Origin: Micromonospora sp. MA102
Lineage (GTDB): Bacteria > Actinomycetota > Actinomycetes > Mycobacteriales > Micromonosporaceae
DNA: 64,000 bases
NCBI RefSeq assembly: GCF_025460765.1
Contig: NZ_JAMWEG010000001.1
Location: forward strand, 124,001 to 188,000
Direction: 5' to 3'
How positions within the stretch are numbered: the first letter of the stretch is position 1; each line of letters opens with the position of its first letter. The notes under the pieces were generated by a model. It worked only from the letters and a program-made list of their open reading frames with translations, ran no database searches and was not told the origin of the DNA. Shown here piece by piece: positions 27,384 through 36,575 of the stretch. The translations under genes were made by a program, and so were the position numbers.

Positions 27384-29231
27384 ATGCCTGAGCTGCGGTC
27401 GAGGACCTCCACCCACGGTCGGACGATGGCCGGCGCCCGGGCCCTCTGGCGGGCCACCGGGATGACCGACGACGACTTCGGCAAGCCGATCGTCGCCATC
27501 GCCAACAGTTTCACCCAGTTCGTCCCCGGCCACGTACACCTCAAGGACCTCGGCGGCCTGGTCGCCGACGCGGTGGCCGAGGCCGGCGGCGTGGGCCGGG
27601 AGTTCAACACCATCGCGGTGGACGACGGCATCGCCATGGGCCACGGCGGCATGCTCTACTCGCTGCCCAGCCGGGAGCTGATCGCCGACGCAGTGGAATA
27701 CATGGTCAACGCGCACTGCGCGGACGCCCTGGTCTGCATCTCCAACTGCGACAAGATCACCCCGGGCATGCTGCTGGCCGCGCTGCGGCTCAACATCCCG
27801 ACCGTCTTCGTGTCCGGCGGCCCGATGGAGGCCGGCAAGACGGTGGCCATCGAGGGCGTCGTCCATTCCAAGATCGACCTGATCGACGCCATGATCGCCT
27901 CCTCGAACGAGGCGGTCACCGACGACCAGCTCGGCGAGATCGAGCGCTCCGCCTGCCCGACCTGCGGCTCCTGCTCCGGCATGTTCACCGCCAACTCGAT
28001 GAACTGCCTCACCGAGGCCATCGGCCTGGCGCTGCCCGGCAACGGCTCGACGCTGGCCACCCACGCGGCCCGCCGGTCGCTCTTCGTCGAGGCCGGCCGC
28101 ACCGCCGTGGAGATCGCCAAGCGCTGGTACGACGCGGACGACGCTTCCGTGCTGCCCCGGGCGATCGCCAACCGGGCCGCCTTCGAGAACGCGGTCGCGC
28201 TCGACGTGGCCATGGGCGGCTCGACCAACACCGTGCTGCACCTGCTGGCCGCCGCCCGCGAGGCGGAGCTGGACTTCGGGGTGGCCGACATCGACGCCAT
28301 CTCCCGGCGGGTGCCCTGCCTGGCCAAGGTCGCGCCGAACTCGCCGCAGTACCACATGGAGGACGTGCACCGGGCCGGCGGCATCCCGGCCATCCTCGGC
28401 GAGCTGGACCGCGCCGGCCTGCTCCACCGCGACGTGCACGCCGTGCACTCCCCCTCGCTGGAGAAGTGGCTCGCCGAGTGGGACGTCCGGGGCGGCTCGG
28501 CCACCCCGGAGGCGGTGGAGCTGTTCCACGCCGCACCGGGCGGGGTGCGCACCACCGAGCCGTTCTCCACCACCAACCGCTGGTCTTCCCTGGACACCGA
28601 CGCGGCCGGCGGCTGCATCCGGGACCGGGAGCACGCGTACAGCGCCGACGGCGGGCTGGCCATCCTGCACGGCAACCTGGCGCCGGACGGCTGCGTCGTG
28701 AAGACCGCCGGCGTGCCCGAGGAGTGCCTGACCTTCCGCGGGCCGGCCAAGGTCTACGAGTCGCAGGACGACGCGGTCACGGCGATCCTGGCCAAGGAGG
28801 TCGTGGCCGGGGACGTGGTGGTGATCCGCTACGAGGGCCCGAAGGGCGGCCCCGGCATGCAGGAGATGCTCTACCCCACCTCGTTCCTCAAGGGCCGCGG
28901 CCTGGGTCGCTCCTGCGCACTGCTCACCGACGGCCGGTTCTCCGGCGGCACCTCCGGCCTGTCCATCGGGCACGTCTCCCCGGAGGCGGCCTCGGGCGGG
29001 CTCATCGCGCTGGTCCGGGAGGGCGACGAGATCGTCATCGACATCCCGGCCCGGTCGATCCGGCTCGACGTGCCCGACGACGTGCTTCAGGCCCGCCGGG
29101 TGGCGGAGGAGAAGCGGGACCGCCCGTACACGCCCGCCGACCGGGTCCGGCCGGTGTCCGCGGCCCTGCGCGCGTATGCGTCGATGGCCACCTCCGCCAG
29201 CGACGGCGCGTACCGCCGGGTCCCGGAGTAA
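27384..29231 (+). CDS. ilvD: Dihydroxy-acid dehydratase
   Basis: 615 residues, the family length. Iron-sulfur cysteines are visible in [12 protein letters not shown] and [15 protein letters not shown], and [20 protein letters not shown] is the C-terminal signature. It dehydrates dihydroxyisovalerate and dihydroxymethylvalerate in Val/Leu/Ile synthesis. It is divergent from the GGDEF-EAL gene and separate from ilvBNC. CAGACT lies exactly 7 bases before the ATG without a strong ribosome binding site, so it may be leaderless. Confidence 0.96.
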   Translation: MPELRSRTSTHGRTMAGARALWRATGMTDDDFGKPIVAIANSFTQFVPGHVHLKDLGGLVADAVAEAGGVGREFNTIAVDDGIAMGHGGMLYSLPSRELIADAVEYMVNAHCADALVCISNCDKITPGMLLAALRLNIPTVFVSGGPMEAGKTVAIEGVVHSKIDLIDAMIASSNEAVTDDQLGEIERSACPTCGSCSGMFTANSMNCLTEAIGLALPGNGSTLATHAARRSLFVEAGRTAVEIAKRWYDADDASVLPRAIANRAAFENAVALDVAMGGSTNTVLHLLAAAREAELDFGVADIDAISRRVPCLAKVAPNSPQYHMEDVHRAGGIPAILGELDRAGLLHRDVHAVHSPSLEKWLAEWDVRGGSATPEAVELFHAAPGGVRTTEPFSTTNRWSSLDTDAAGGCIRDREHAYSADGGLAILHGNLAPDGCVVKTAGVPEECLTFRGPAKVYESQDDAVTAILAKEVVAGDVVVIRYEGPKGGPGMQEMLYPTSFLKGRGLGRSCALLTDGRFSGGTSGLSIGHVSPEAASGGLIALVREGDEIVIDIPARSIRLDVPDDVLQARRVAEEKRDRPYTPADRVRPVSAALRAYASMATSASDGAYRRVPE

Positions 29232-29250
29232 CCGCCCCCACCGGTCTCCG

Positions 29251-29274
29251 CGCCGCCGGTAGGGTCCGGCGGCG
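29251..29274 (+). promoter_or_regulatory. Hairpin carrying a -10 element in its loop
   Basis: Perfect 9-bp inverted repeat CGCCGCCGG / CCGGCGGCG. Its 6-base loop is TAGGGT, a good -10 hexamer, and the last base of the right arm is the G of the next gene's GTG. It sits 20 bases after the ilvD stop, so the same bases may terminate ilvD and start the next, leaderless gene. Confidence 0.45.
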
Positions 29275-29996
29275 TGGAGACGACCGTGAGCTACGCGCGA
29301 CTGATCCGACCGGCCATCGACCGGGTTTACGTGGCCGCCCGCTGGGCGGCCCGGCCCCGGATGGAGACGTTCTACGCCGAGCGCGGCGTCGACCTCGGCT
29401 ATGAGAACTCGTTCTTCTCCGGGGTGCTGGCCCGCCCGATGCCCGCCGAGGCACTCGCCGACGGGCTGGCCTACACCGACGGCGACATGAGCCGGGAGCT
29501 GGCCCAGGGTGTGACCACCGTGGACGCCGAGGGCACCTGGCACCTCACCGACCTGGGCCGGGAGCTGGCGCTGTTCGCGCAGCAGGCCACCGCCGAGGCC
29601 GCCGAGAAGCTGTGGTCGGACCTGCCGGACATGCTGCCCGGCCTGCGCATCGTGCCCCGGCTGGCCGACCTCGTCGGCCGGGTGCTCGCACACGGGCAGG
29701 CCACCGGCGGTCCGGCCTTCCGGGCCATGTCGCCGCCGTACGAGCCGGACGACGCCTCGCCGGCACTGCTGCTGGTCACCCGGCTCGGGTCGCTGCGCCA
29801 CCACCGCGCCGACGCGCACCGGGCGGCGTGGCGGGCCGCCGGGCTGACCGCCGCGGAAATCCGGGCGCTCCCCGAGGGGCCGGAGCGCGCCGCCATCGAG
29901 GCGGAGACCGACCGCCGCGACGAACCCGCGTACGGGGTGCTCAGCGACGCCGAGCGCTGGGAGCTGCTGGCCGGCCTGGCCGCCCTGCCGGGCTGA
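29274..29996 (+). CDS. Helical protein of unknown function, possible winged-helix region
   Basis: 240 residues, soluble, mainly helical. The segment VTTVDAEGTWHLTDLGRELA (about 82-101) resembles the wing and following helix of MarR/ArsR-type DNA-binding folds, and general composition recalls the actinobacterial SCO6745-type family, but I am not certain. No catalytic motif is seen. TAGGGT lies 8 bases before the GTG. Convergent with the SulP gene. Confidence 0.65.
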   Translation: METTVSYARLIRPAIDRVYVAARWAARPRMETFYAERGVDLGYENSFFSGVLARPMPAEALADGLAYTDGDMSRELAQGVTTVDAEGTWHLTDLGRELALFAQQATAEAAEKLWSDLPDMLPGLRIVPRLADLVGRVLAHGQATGGPAFRAMSPPYEPDDASPALLLVTRLGSLRHHRADAHRAAWRAAGLTAAEIRALPEGPERAAIEAETDRRDEPAYGVLSDAERWELLAGLAALPG

Positions 29997-30020
29997 ACAG
30001 AGAGGGAGCACCAGCTTCGC

Positions 30021-31754
30021 CTAAGCGCCGGCGAAGGCGATGGTGCGGGCGTGGCGGATGGCGGCCGGGGTGTCCGGGAAGATCAACCCCTCCCGGCGCA
30101 GCTCCTCCGCCACGCCCAGCGTGCTGAGCACCTGGTCGTGACCCGGCGTGATGCCGGAGAGCAGCACGGCGATCCCCCGTCCCCGCAGCCGGTCGACGGC
30201 GTCGCCGAGCACCTGCGCGCCGGTGGCGTCGACGGTGGACACCCGGGACATCCGGAGGATGACCACCCGTACGTCAGCCACCTGGGCCAGTTCCAGCAGG
30301 AAGGTGTGCGCGGCCGCGAAGAAGAGCGGCCCGTCCAGCCGGTACGCGACGATGTGCTCGGCCAGCAGCGCGTGCTCCTCGGCGCTGTGCTCGCCGGGGT
30401 CGAGGGGCACCTGTTCCAGCCGGGCGCTGCGGGCCACCGCGCGGAGCGCGAGCACGACGGCCACGCCCAGCCCGACCGCCACCGCGGTGACCAGGTCCCA
30501 CATCACGGTGACGGCGAAGGTGAGCACGAGCACCACGGCGTCGGCCCGGGTGGCCCGGAGCAGCGCCCGCAGCGACCCGGCCTCCACCATCCGTACGGTG
30601 GTGGCGAGCAGCACCCCGGCCAGCGCGGCGAGCGGGATACGGCCGACGAGCGGCGCGGCGGCCAGCACGATGGCGGCGAGGGCGACGGCGTGGGTGAGCG
30701 CGGCGAGCTTCGAGGAGGCGCCGGCCCGCACGTTCACGGCGGTACGGGCGATGGCGGCGGTCGCCGGGATGCCGCCGAAGAGGGGGGCGGCCAGGTTGGC
30801 CAGGCCCTGCCCGAACAGTTCCCGGTCCGGGTCGTGCCGTTCACCGACGGTCATCCCGTCCGCCACGGTCGCCGAGAGCAGGCTCTCCAGGGCGGCGAGC
30901 GCGGCCACCGCGAGCGCGCTGGGTAGCAGCACGCCGAGTGCGCCGGGGTCGAGGAAGTCCAGCGAGGGGGCGGGCAGCCCCTGCGGCAGGGCCCCGATGC
31001 GGACCAGGTTGACCGGGGCCAGATCGGCGAGGAGCGTGGCGGCGGCCACCCCGAGCAGCGAGAACGGGACGCCGGGTCGCCATCGGGCGCCGAGCAGCAT
31101 CAGCGCGGCGACCCCGAGCGCCACGGCGACGGCCGCCGGGCGCGGGTGGGCGACGAATCGGGCGACCGCGTCGGCGGCCACCGCCCAGACCTTCTCGCCG
31201 TGGGCGTCGGTGACGCCGAGCGCCGCCGGGACCTGTTGCAGGGCGATGACCACGGCGATGCCGGCGGTGAAGCCCTCGATCACCGGGGTGGGCAGGTAGC
31301 GGGCGTAGCGGCCGAGGCGGGCCAGGGCGAGGGCGAGCAGGATGAGGCCGGCCAGCGCGCCGACCATCAGCACGCCCCGGGCGCCGAAGCGCTGCACCAC
31401 CGGCACGAGCACCACGGTCATCGCGCCGGTGGGGCCGGAGACCTGCAGGTTGGAGCCGCCGAAGATCGCGGCGACGGCACCGGCGACCACGGCGGTGACC
31501 AGCCCGGCCTGCGCGCCGAGCCCGGACGTGACGCCGAAGGCGAGCGCCAGGGGCAGCGCCACCACGGCCACGGTGAGCCCCGCGAGCAGGTCGCGGCGGG
31601 GCGATCGGCGTACGGCTGCCAGGTCGGACCGGCCCGGCAGCAGCCCGGACAGCCGCGTCCGGAGCAGTCGACCGACCCGCCGCGGCCCGCCGCCGGGGGC
31701 GGTCGGCCGGGGCGGGCCGCCGGCGGTGGTGGAGGCCGGGGCCGCCGCGTTCAC
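30021..31754 (-). CDS. SulP-family anion transporter with STAS domain
   Basis: 577 residues. About 11-12 membrane segments; the SulP core is recognisable in GLTVAVVALPLALAFGVTSG and FGGSNLQVSGPTGAMTVVLV, and a C-terminal STAS domain (about residues 455-570) carries VVILRMSRVSTVDATGAQVL. SulP proteins move sulfate, bicarbonate or related anions; the substrate cannot be read from sequence. GTG 31754 overlaps the ArsR stop codon (GTGA), giving tight coupling to the regulator. Confidence 0.9.
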   Translation of the reverse strand: MNAAAPASTTAGGPPRPTAPGGGPRRVGRLLRTRLSGLLPGRSDLAAVRRSPRRDLLAGLTVAVVALPLALAFGVTSGLGAQAGLVTAVVAGAVAAIFGGSNLQVSGPTGAMTVVLVPVVQRFGARGVLMVGALAGLILLALALARLGRYARYLPTPVIEGFTAGIAVVIALQQVPAALGVTDAHGEKVWAVAADAVARFVAHPRPAAVAVALGVAALMLLGARWRPGVPFSLLGVAAATLLADLAPVNLVRIGALPQGLPAPSLDFLDPGALGVLLPSALAVAALAALESLLSATVADGMTVGERHDPDRELFGQGLANLAAPLFGGIPATAAIARTAVNVRAGASSKLAALTHAVALAAIVLAAAPLVGRIPLAALAGVLLATTVRMVEAGSLRALLRATRADAVVLVLTFAVTVMWDLVTAVAVGLGVAVVLALRAVARSARLEQVPLDPGEHSAEEHALLAEHIVAYRLDGPLFFAAAHTFLLELAQVADVRVVILRMSRVSTVDATGAQVLGDAVDRLRGRGIAVLLSGITPGHDQVLSTLGVAEELRREGLIFPDTPAAIRHARTIAFAGA

Positions 31755-32089
31755 CGCTCCCCTTCCCCGGCTCGCAGCTCGTCGAGGAGGCCGTCCCGGT
31801 CGATGAGGACCGCGCCGAGGATCCGCCGACCGGCGGCGAGCAGGTCGGCCACGTCGGGGGTGCTGAGCGAGTACACGACCAGCGGGCCGTCCCGGTGCGA
31901 GGTGACCATGCCGGCCCGCCGGAGCACGGCGAGCTGCTGGGAGAGGTTGGACGGCTCGACGTCGATGGCGGCGAGCAGGTCGCGGACCGGCTTCGACCCG
32001 TCCTGGAGCAGTTCGAGCACCCGGATGCGGACCGGATGCCCGAGGGTGCGGAACAACTCGGCCTTGGCCTGGTACAGCGGCACGGACAC
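31751..32089 (-). CDS. ArsR-family transcriptional regulator
   Basis: 112 residues, winged helix with the recognition part NLSQQLAVLRRAGMVTSHRDG (trimmed: NLSQQLAVLRRAGMV). It has no cysteine at all, so the classic alpha-3 ELCVCDL metal site is absent and a thiol-based metal sensor is excluded; any ligand must bind otherwise. It is the first gene of a two-gene operon with the SulP transporter and faces a 9-2-9 palindrome 28 bases upstream, so autoregulation is likely. Confidence 0.9.
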   Translation of the reverse strand: MSVPLYQAKAELFRTLGHPVRIRVLELLQDGSKPVRDLLAAIDVEPSNLSQQLAVLRRAGMVTSHRDGPLVVYSLSTPDVADLLAAGRRILGAVLIDRDGLLDELRAGEGER

Positions 32090-32116
32090 GACGACCCCTC
32101 CCCGGTGACCCTGAAG

Positions 32117-32144
32117 ACTTTAGCACTTGCAAAAGTTTTCAAGT
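32117..32144 (-). promoter_or_regulatory. ArsR-type operator upstream of arsR-sulP
   Basis: ACTTTAGCA-CT-TGCAAAAGT (32117-32136) is a 9-2-9 palindrome with one mismatched pair, the geometry of ArsR/SmtB operators. A second repeat ACTTG-N10-CAAGT (32125-32144) overlaps it. On the minus strand TTGAAA and TAAAGT lie across the palindrome, so bound repressor would cover the promoter. Confidence 0.7.
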
Positions 32145-32157
32145 CGGGGCCGGATCG

Positions 32158-34605
32158 CTACCGGATCAGGTCGTTCACGCAGCGGAGGACCGGGCGGGCG
32201 GTGAGCGCCGTCGGGTCGAGCGGCTCCGCCGCGGTGACCGTGAAGGTGGTCGACTCGCCCGGCAACAGGGTGACCAGAGCCTGGTCGACCTGCCCCGACG
32301 GGTGCAGCCGGTCCGGATGGAGCGTCAGGTCACGCAGCACCGTCCGGGCGGTCACCCGGACCCGCTGGGCGTCGTCCGCCGGCTCGACCGTCGCGTCCAG
32401 CTCCGCCGCCGGCCACTCGACCTCCCGGTCGGTGGCGAAGAACCACAGCGCCCGCTCGGCGGTCTCCCCCGCCTCCGCGACCAGCAGTTCCCGCCGGGCC
32501 TCGTCCGGCCGTGCCAGCTCCGCGGGCAGCGCCAGCACCACCGAGGAGTACGCGGGGACGTCGAGGTCCACCGAGGTCTTCGCCCTCGGCTCCCCGGTGA
32601 GGGTGAGCCGGGTGACCGTGGCCGGCGCGTGCCACGCCTCGCCGGTCTCGTTCACCGCCACCAGCGCGAGCCCGCCGTCCCGTGGCTGCACGGTGAGCAG
32701 CCGGTCCGCGTAGGCGCGGCGGAGCGCGTACCAGAGGGGTTTGCGGCGGCCGTCGCCGTCGACGGCCGACCAGGAGGTGACCGGCCAGCAGTCGTTGAGC
32801 TGCCACACGATCGTGCCCATGCAGACGGGCCGGTGCGAGCGGAAGTGCTCGACGCCGAGCTGGATGGCCCGTGCCTGGTTGAGCTGGGTGAGGTAGTGCC
32901 AGTCGTCGAAGTCGGCGGGCGCCGGCAGGTGGGCGTCGAGGCCGCGCCGGAGCTTCCGGTCCCCGTCGGCCGCCTTCTGGTGGTGCGCCATACCGGGCGA
33001 GTCGGGGGCGAGCGGCTCGTCGGAGAGGGCCCGGCGCAGCGTCGCGTACGCGGGGGGCGCCTGGTAGCCGAACTCGGCGACGAAGCGGGGCACGTACTCC
33101 CGGTACTTCGTGTAGTCGTCGGTGTTCCACACGTCCCAGATGTGCGTGGTGCCGTGCGCCGGGTCGTTGGGGTGCACGTCCTCGCTGCCCGACCAGGGGC
33201 TGCCCGGCCAGTACGGCCGGGTCGGGTCCAGCTCGGCGACGACGGCGGGCAGCAGGTCCAGGTAGTAGCCGCGCCCCCAGGTGCGGCCGGCCAGGGGCTC
33301 CTGCCAGTCCCAGTCGTGCCAGCCCCAGATGTTCTCGTTGTTGCCGGTCCAGAGCACCAGCGACGGGTGGCTCGCCAGCCGGGTGACCTGCTCCCGCGCC
33401 TCCGCCTCGACCTCGGTGCGGAACGGCTCCTCCTCGGGGTAGGCGGCGCACGCGAAGAGGAAGTCCTGCTGCACCAGCAGCCCCAGTTCGTCGGCCAGCT
33501 CGTAGAAGTCCTCCGACTCGTAGCGGCCGCCGCCCCATACCCGCAGCAGGTTGACGTTCGCGCCGACGGCCTGCCCGAAGCGCTCGGCGAGGCGGGCCCG
33601 GGTGACCCGGTTGGGGAAGGCGTCGTCGGGGATCCAGTTGACCCCCTTCACGAAGGCCGGCACCCCGTTGACGTGCAGGGTGAACGCGGAGCCGTGCGCG
33701 TCGGGGGCGGTGTCCAGGCGTACCGAGCGGAAGCCGATCCGGCGGGACCAGGCGTCCAGCGGCCGGCCGTCGGCGGTGCGGAGGGTCACGTCGAGGTCGT
33801 GGAGGGGCTGGTCGCCGTGCCCGACGGGCCACCAGAGCGCCGGGTCGCGGACGGTGAGGGTCGCGACGGCGCGGTGTTCCCCCGGCGGGACGGTAACCTC
33901 GACGGCGGCGCCCGCCGCGGTGGCGTGGACGGTGAGCGGCTCGTCCCGCGTCCGCTCGACCTCGACGTGCAGCTCCACCCGGCCGGTGTTCCCGTCGATC
34001 GTGACCAGCGGCCGGACGGTCGCCAGCCGGGCGACCGACCAACTGTGCAGGCCGATCTCCTGCCAGATGCCGGCGGTGACCAGTGTCGGTCCCCAGTCCC
34101 AGCCGAAGTTGCAGGCGGTCTTGCGGATGAAGTGGAACGGCTCCGGGTACGCGTTGGGCCGGTCGCCGAGCCGGGCCCGGTGCGCCTCGGCATAGCGGTA
34201 CGGCGAGTCGAAGCGCACGGTGAGGGTGTTGGCACCCGGCCGGAGCAGTGGGCCGACCGGGAACCGGTGGCCGCGGTGCTGGTTCTCGGTGCGGCCGACC
34301 TCGGTGCCGTTGACGGTGATCGTGGCGACCGTGTCCAGGCCCGCGCAGACCAGGTCGACCCGCTCGTCGCCGCCGGGCCGCCAGTCGACGGTGGTCTCGT
34401 AGACCCAGTCGGTGCGGCCGATCCAGCCGAGGCGGTTCTCGTTGTCGTCGAGGTACGGGTCGGGGATGAGGCCGGCCGCCAGCAGGTCGGTGTGCACGCA
34501 CCCGGGGACGGTCGCCGGCACCGCCCGCCCGGCGATCTCCGGCGGCAGCTGCGGACCGGGCACGGCCCGCAGCACCCAACCCTCGTGCAGCGTCTGACGG
34601 CTCAC
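32158..34605 (-). CDS. Beta-mannosidase, glycoside hydrolase family 2
   Basis: 815 residues. N-terminal galactose-binding-like sandwich (LHEGWVLRAVPG onward), immunoglobulin-like domain and TIM barrel. The acid/base is in LWTGNNENIWGW (NE pair), the nucleophile Glu in FVAEFGYQAPPAY, and NFGWDWGPTLVTAGIW is typical of beta-mannosidases of GH2. It has no signal peptide, so it hydrolyses imported manno-oligosaccharides in the cytoplasm. GTG 34605 overlaps the stop of the upstream permease (GTGA), making it the last gene of the uptake operon. Longer in-frame starts lie inside that permease. Confidence 0.92.
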   Translation of the reverse strand: MSRQTLHEGWVLRAVPGPQLPPEIAGRAVPATVPGCVHTDLLAAGLIPDPYLDDNENRLGWIGRTDWVYETTVDWRPGGDERVDLVCAGLDTVATITVNGTEVGRTENQHRGHRFPVGPLLRPGANTLTVRFDSPYRYAEAHRARLGDRPNAYPEPFHFIRKTACNFGWDWGPTLVTAGIWQEIGLHSWSVARLATVRPLVTIDGNTGRVELHVEVERTRDEPLTVHATAAGAAVEVTVPPGEHRAVATLTVRDPALWWPVGHGDQPLHDLDVTLRTADGRPLDAWSRRIGFRSVRLDTAPDAHGSAFTLHVNGVPAFVKGVNWIPDDAFPNRVTRARLAERFGQAVGANVNLLRVWGGGRYESEDFYELADELGLLVQQDFLFACAAYPEEEPFRTEVEAEAREQVTRLASHPSLVLWTGNNENIWGWHDWDWQEPLAGRTWGRGYYLDLLPAVVAELDPTRPYWPGSPWSGSEDVHPNDPAHGTTHIWDVWNTDDYTKYREYVPRFVAEFGYQAPPAYATLRRALSDEPLAPDSPGMAHHQKAADGDRKLRRGLDAHLPAPADFDDWHYLTQLNQARAIQLGVEHFRSHRPVCMGTIVWQLNDCWPVTSWSAVDGDGRRKPLWYALRRAYADRLLTVQPRDGGLALVAVNETGEAWHAPATVTRLTLTGEPRAKTSVDLDVPAYSSVVLALPAELARPDEARRELLVAEAGETAERALWFFATDREVEWPAAELDATVEPADDAQRVRVTARTVLRDLTLHPDRLHPSGQVDQALVTLLPGESTTFTVTAAEPLDPTALTARPVLRCVNDLIR

Positions 34606-35483
34606 GACTTCACCGCGCCTTCCATGATTCCGCGGACGATCTGGCGTCCACCGATGAACAGCATGACCAGCAGGGGCACGGTGGCGATGAACGCCCCGGC
34701 CAGCACCCGCCGGTAGATCACGTAGTTGCCGCTGGCCAGGTCGGAGACCGCGACCATCGAGGTCGGGAAGTCGGTGCCGCTCAGCGTGATGAGCGGCCAC
34801 TGGAAGTCGTTCCAGGTGGCCACGAAGGTGAGCAGCCCGAGCACGGCCAGGGCCGGGCGGATCGCCGGCAGCACGATGCTGGCGTACACCCGCATGGTCG
34901 TGGCGCCGTCCATCCGGGCCGACTCGACCAGCTCGTCGGGGACCGTGTTGACGATGAACTGCCGCATGTAGAACACGCCGAACGCGGTGACCAGCCCGGG
35001 GGCGATGACCGCGAGCAGGGTGCCGTTCCAGCCCAGCTTTCCCATCACGATGTAGAGCGCCACGATGCCGAGCTGGTTGGGCACGGTCAGGGTGAGCACC
35101 ACGAAGAGCATCAGGGCGTTGCTGCCCTTGAAGCGCAGCTTGGCGAAGGCGAACCCGGCGAGCGAGCAGAAGAACAGCACCGAGGCGGTCACCACGGCGG
35201 CGACGATGACGCTGTTGACCAGCGAGGCGGCGAAGTAGACGTCTTGCAGGGAGAAGACCTCGTCGACGTTGGTCAGGAACCGGTCGCCGGGGATGATCGC
35301 CGGCGGCAGCTTCGCGAGCGCCTCGTCGTCGCTTGTCGCGATGACGAACATCCAGTAGAGCGGGAACGCGGCGAAGAGCATGGTCAGCGCGAGGAACAGG
35401 TAGGTCCAGAGGCCCGCCTGGGTCTCCTGCGGGGCCCGGCCCATCAGCCGCGGCTTCCGGCGCGGGGGTGCGACGGTCGTCAT
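34602..35483 (-). CDS. Carbohydrate ABC transporter permease (MalG type)
   Basis: 293 residues, six membrane segments. The ABC EAA loop is visible as ELVESARMDGATTMRVYASIVLPAIRP (shortened: ESARMDGATTMRVYASIVLP). Partner of the MalF-type permease upstream, overlapping it by 4 bases (ATGA). No ATPase is encoded in the cluster; such importers in actinomycetes usually share an MsiK-type ATPase encoded elsewhere. Confidence 0.93.
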   Translation of the reverse strand: MTTVAPPRRKPRLMGRAPQETQAGLWTYLFLALTMLFAAFPLYWMFVIATSDDEALAKLPPAIIPGDRFLTNVDEVFSLQDVYFAASLVNSVIVAAVVTASVLFFCSLAGFAFAKLRFKGSNALMLFVVLTLTVPNQLGIVALYIVMGKLGWNGTLLAVIAPGLVTAFGVFYMRQFIVNTVPDELVESARMDGATTMRVYASIVLPAIRPALAVLGLLTFVATWNDFQWPLITLSGTDFPTSMVAVSDLASGNYVIYRRVLAGAFIATVPLLVMLFIGGRQIVRGIMEGAVKS

Positions 35484-36493
35484 TTACGCCCTCCGGACAG
35501 TCGGTTCGTCACCACGTAGTTGACGCCGGCGACGATCAGGATGATCAGGAAGAGGGCCCACGACATGGCCGCGGCGTAACCGAGGTTGAGGTCCTTCCAG
35601 CCGACCTTGTAGATGAGCTGGGCGATGGTCTGCCACTCGCCGTTCGGCCCGCCGGTGGCGGCCTGGGCGTTCGGGTCGAAGAGCATGGGCTCGGTGAAGA
35701 GCTGGAGGCCACCGATGGTGGAGAGGATGACGGTGAAGAGCACCACGGGCTGGATCATCGGCACGGTGATCCGCCAGAGCTGCTTCCACGGCCCGGCGCC
35801 GTCGATCGCCGCCGCCTCGTAGACGTCAAGCGGGATGGACTGCATGGCGGCCAGGTAGAGCAGGGCGTTGTAGCCGATCCACTTCCAGTTGACCATCGTG
35901 GCGATGGCGATCCAGGCGTGCAGCTTGTCGGCCCGCCAGTCGATCGGGTCGTCCGGGCCGCCGAGGCCGAACAGGCCGAGCACCCAGTTGGCCATGCCGA
36001 AGTCGCGGGAGAAGAAGACGCTGAACACCATGGTCGAGGCGACGATCGGAGTCACGTACGGCAGCAGCACCCCCACCCGCCACCAGGTCTGCGCCCGCAG
36101 CTTGCGGTTGAGCAGCGAGGCGACCACGAGCGCGAGCAGCAGCTGGGGCACCGAGGAGAGCAGGAAGATGCCGAAGGTGTTGTAGAGGGCGTTCCAGAAG
36201 TCCTCGTCGCCGAGGAGCCGGCTGAAGTTCTCGACGCCCGCCCAGTAGGGCAGGGTCGGGTCGTCGAGCCGGTAGTTGCGCAGCGAGACCACCGCGTTGA
36301 ACAGCAGCGGGAAGAGCCCGAACACGATGAACAGCAGGAAGAAGGGCGCGATCAGCAGGTACGGCATGTAGCGCATGTCGAAGCGGTACAGCCGGTTACG
36401 CCAGGTCAGCCGCCGGTCGTCGCCCCCGGAGCGGCCGCGCTCCGGCGCGGCTCGGCGGCTCGATGGCGCGGGCGCGGCACGGGTGGTGGACAT
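35480..36493 (-). CDS. Carbohydrate ABC transporter permease (MalF type)
   Basis: 337 residues with a disordered Arg/Ala-rich N-terminus and six membrane segments (first at YLLIAPFFLLFIVFGLFPLL). The EAA loop DVYEAAAIDGAGPWKQLWRI is intact. The ATG at 36493 has GGAG about 8 bases upstream; an in-frame upstream start would run through the hairpin that follows the solute-binding gene. Confidence 0.92.
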   Translation of the reverse strand: MSTTRAAPAPSSRRAAPERGRSGGDDRRLTWRNRLYRFDMRYMPYLLIAPFFLLFIVFGLFPLLFNAVVSLRNYRLDDPTLPYWAGVENFSRLLGDEDFWNALYNTFGIFLLSSVPQLLLALVVASLLNRKLRAQTWWRVGVLLPYVTPIVASTMVFSVFFSRDFGMANWVLGLFGLGGPDDPIDWRADKLHAWIAIATMVNWKWIGYNALLYLAAMQSIPLDVYEAAAIDGAGPWKQLWRITVPMIQPVVLFTVILSTIGGLQLFTEPMLFDPNAQAATGGPNGEWQTIAQLIYKVGWKDLNLGYAAAMSWALFLIILIVAGVNYVVTNRLSGGRK

Positions 36494-36531
36494 CGGATCA
36501 CTCCAGGGCCGAGGTGGGTGAGGCGGTGCGG

Positions 36532-36567
36532 CGGTGACGGGGCCGGCCGTGGCCCGCCCCGTCACCG
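36532..36567 (-). terminator. Intercistronic hairpin between the solute-binding gene and permeases
   Basis: Perfect 11-bp stem CGGTGACGGGG / CCCCGTCACCG with a 14-base loop, between the stop of the binding-protein gene (36576) and the permease start (36493). Such hairpins commonly stabilise the binding-protein message or partly terminate, so the binding protein is made in excess. Confidence 0.65.
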
Positions 36568-36575
36568 GGTGTCCG

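Noticed and set aside
27273..30011. Upstream extension of the 24822 gene to a 1729-residue reading frame
   Set aside because: The extra 900 or so residues are antisense to ilvD and the gene at 29274, low-complexity (Arg/Gly/Val/His) and contain no domain; a start at 27272 gives a normal membrane GGDEF-EAL protein.
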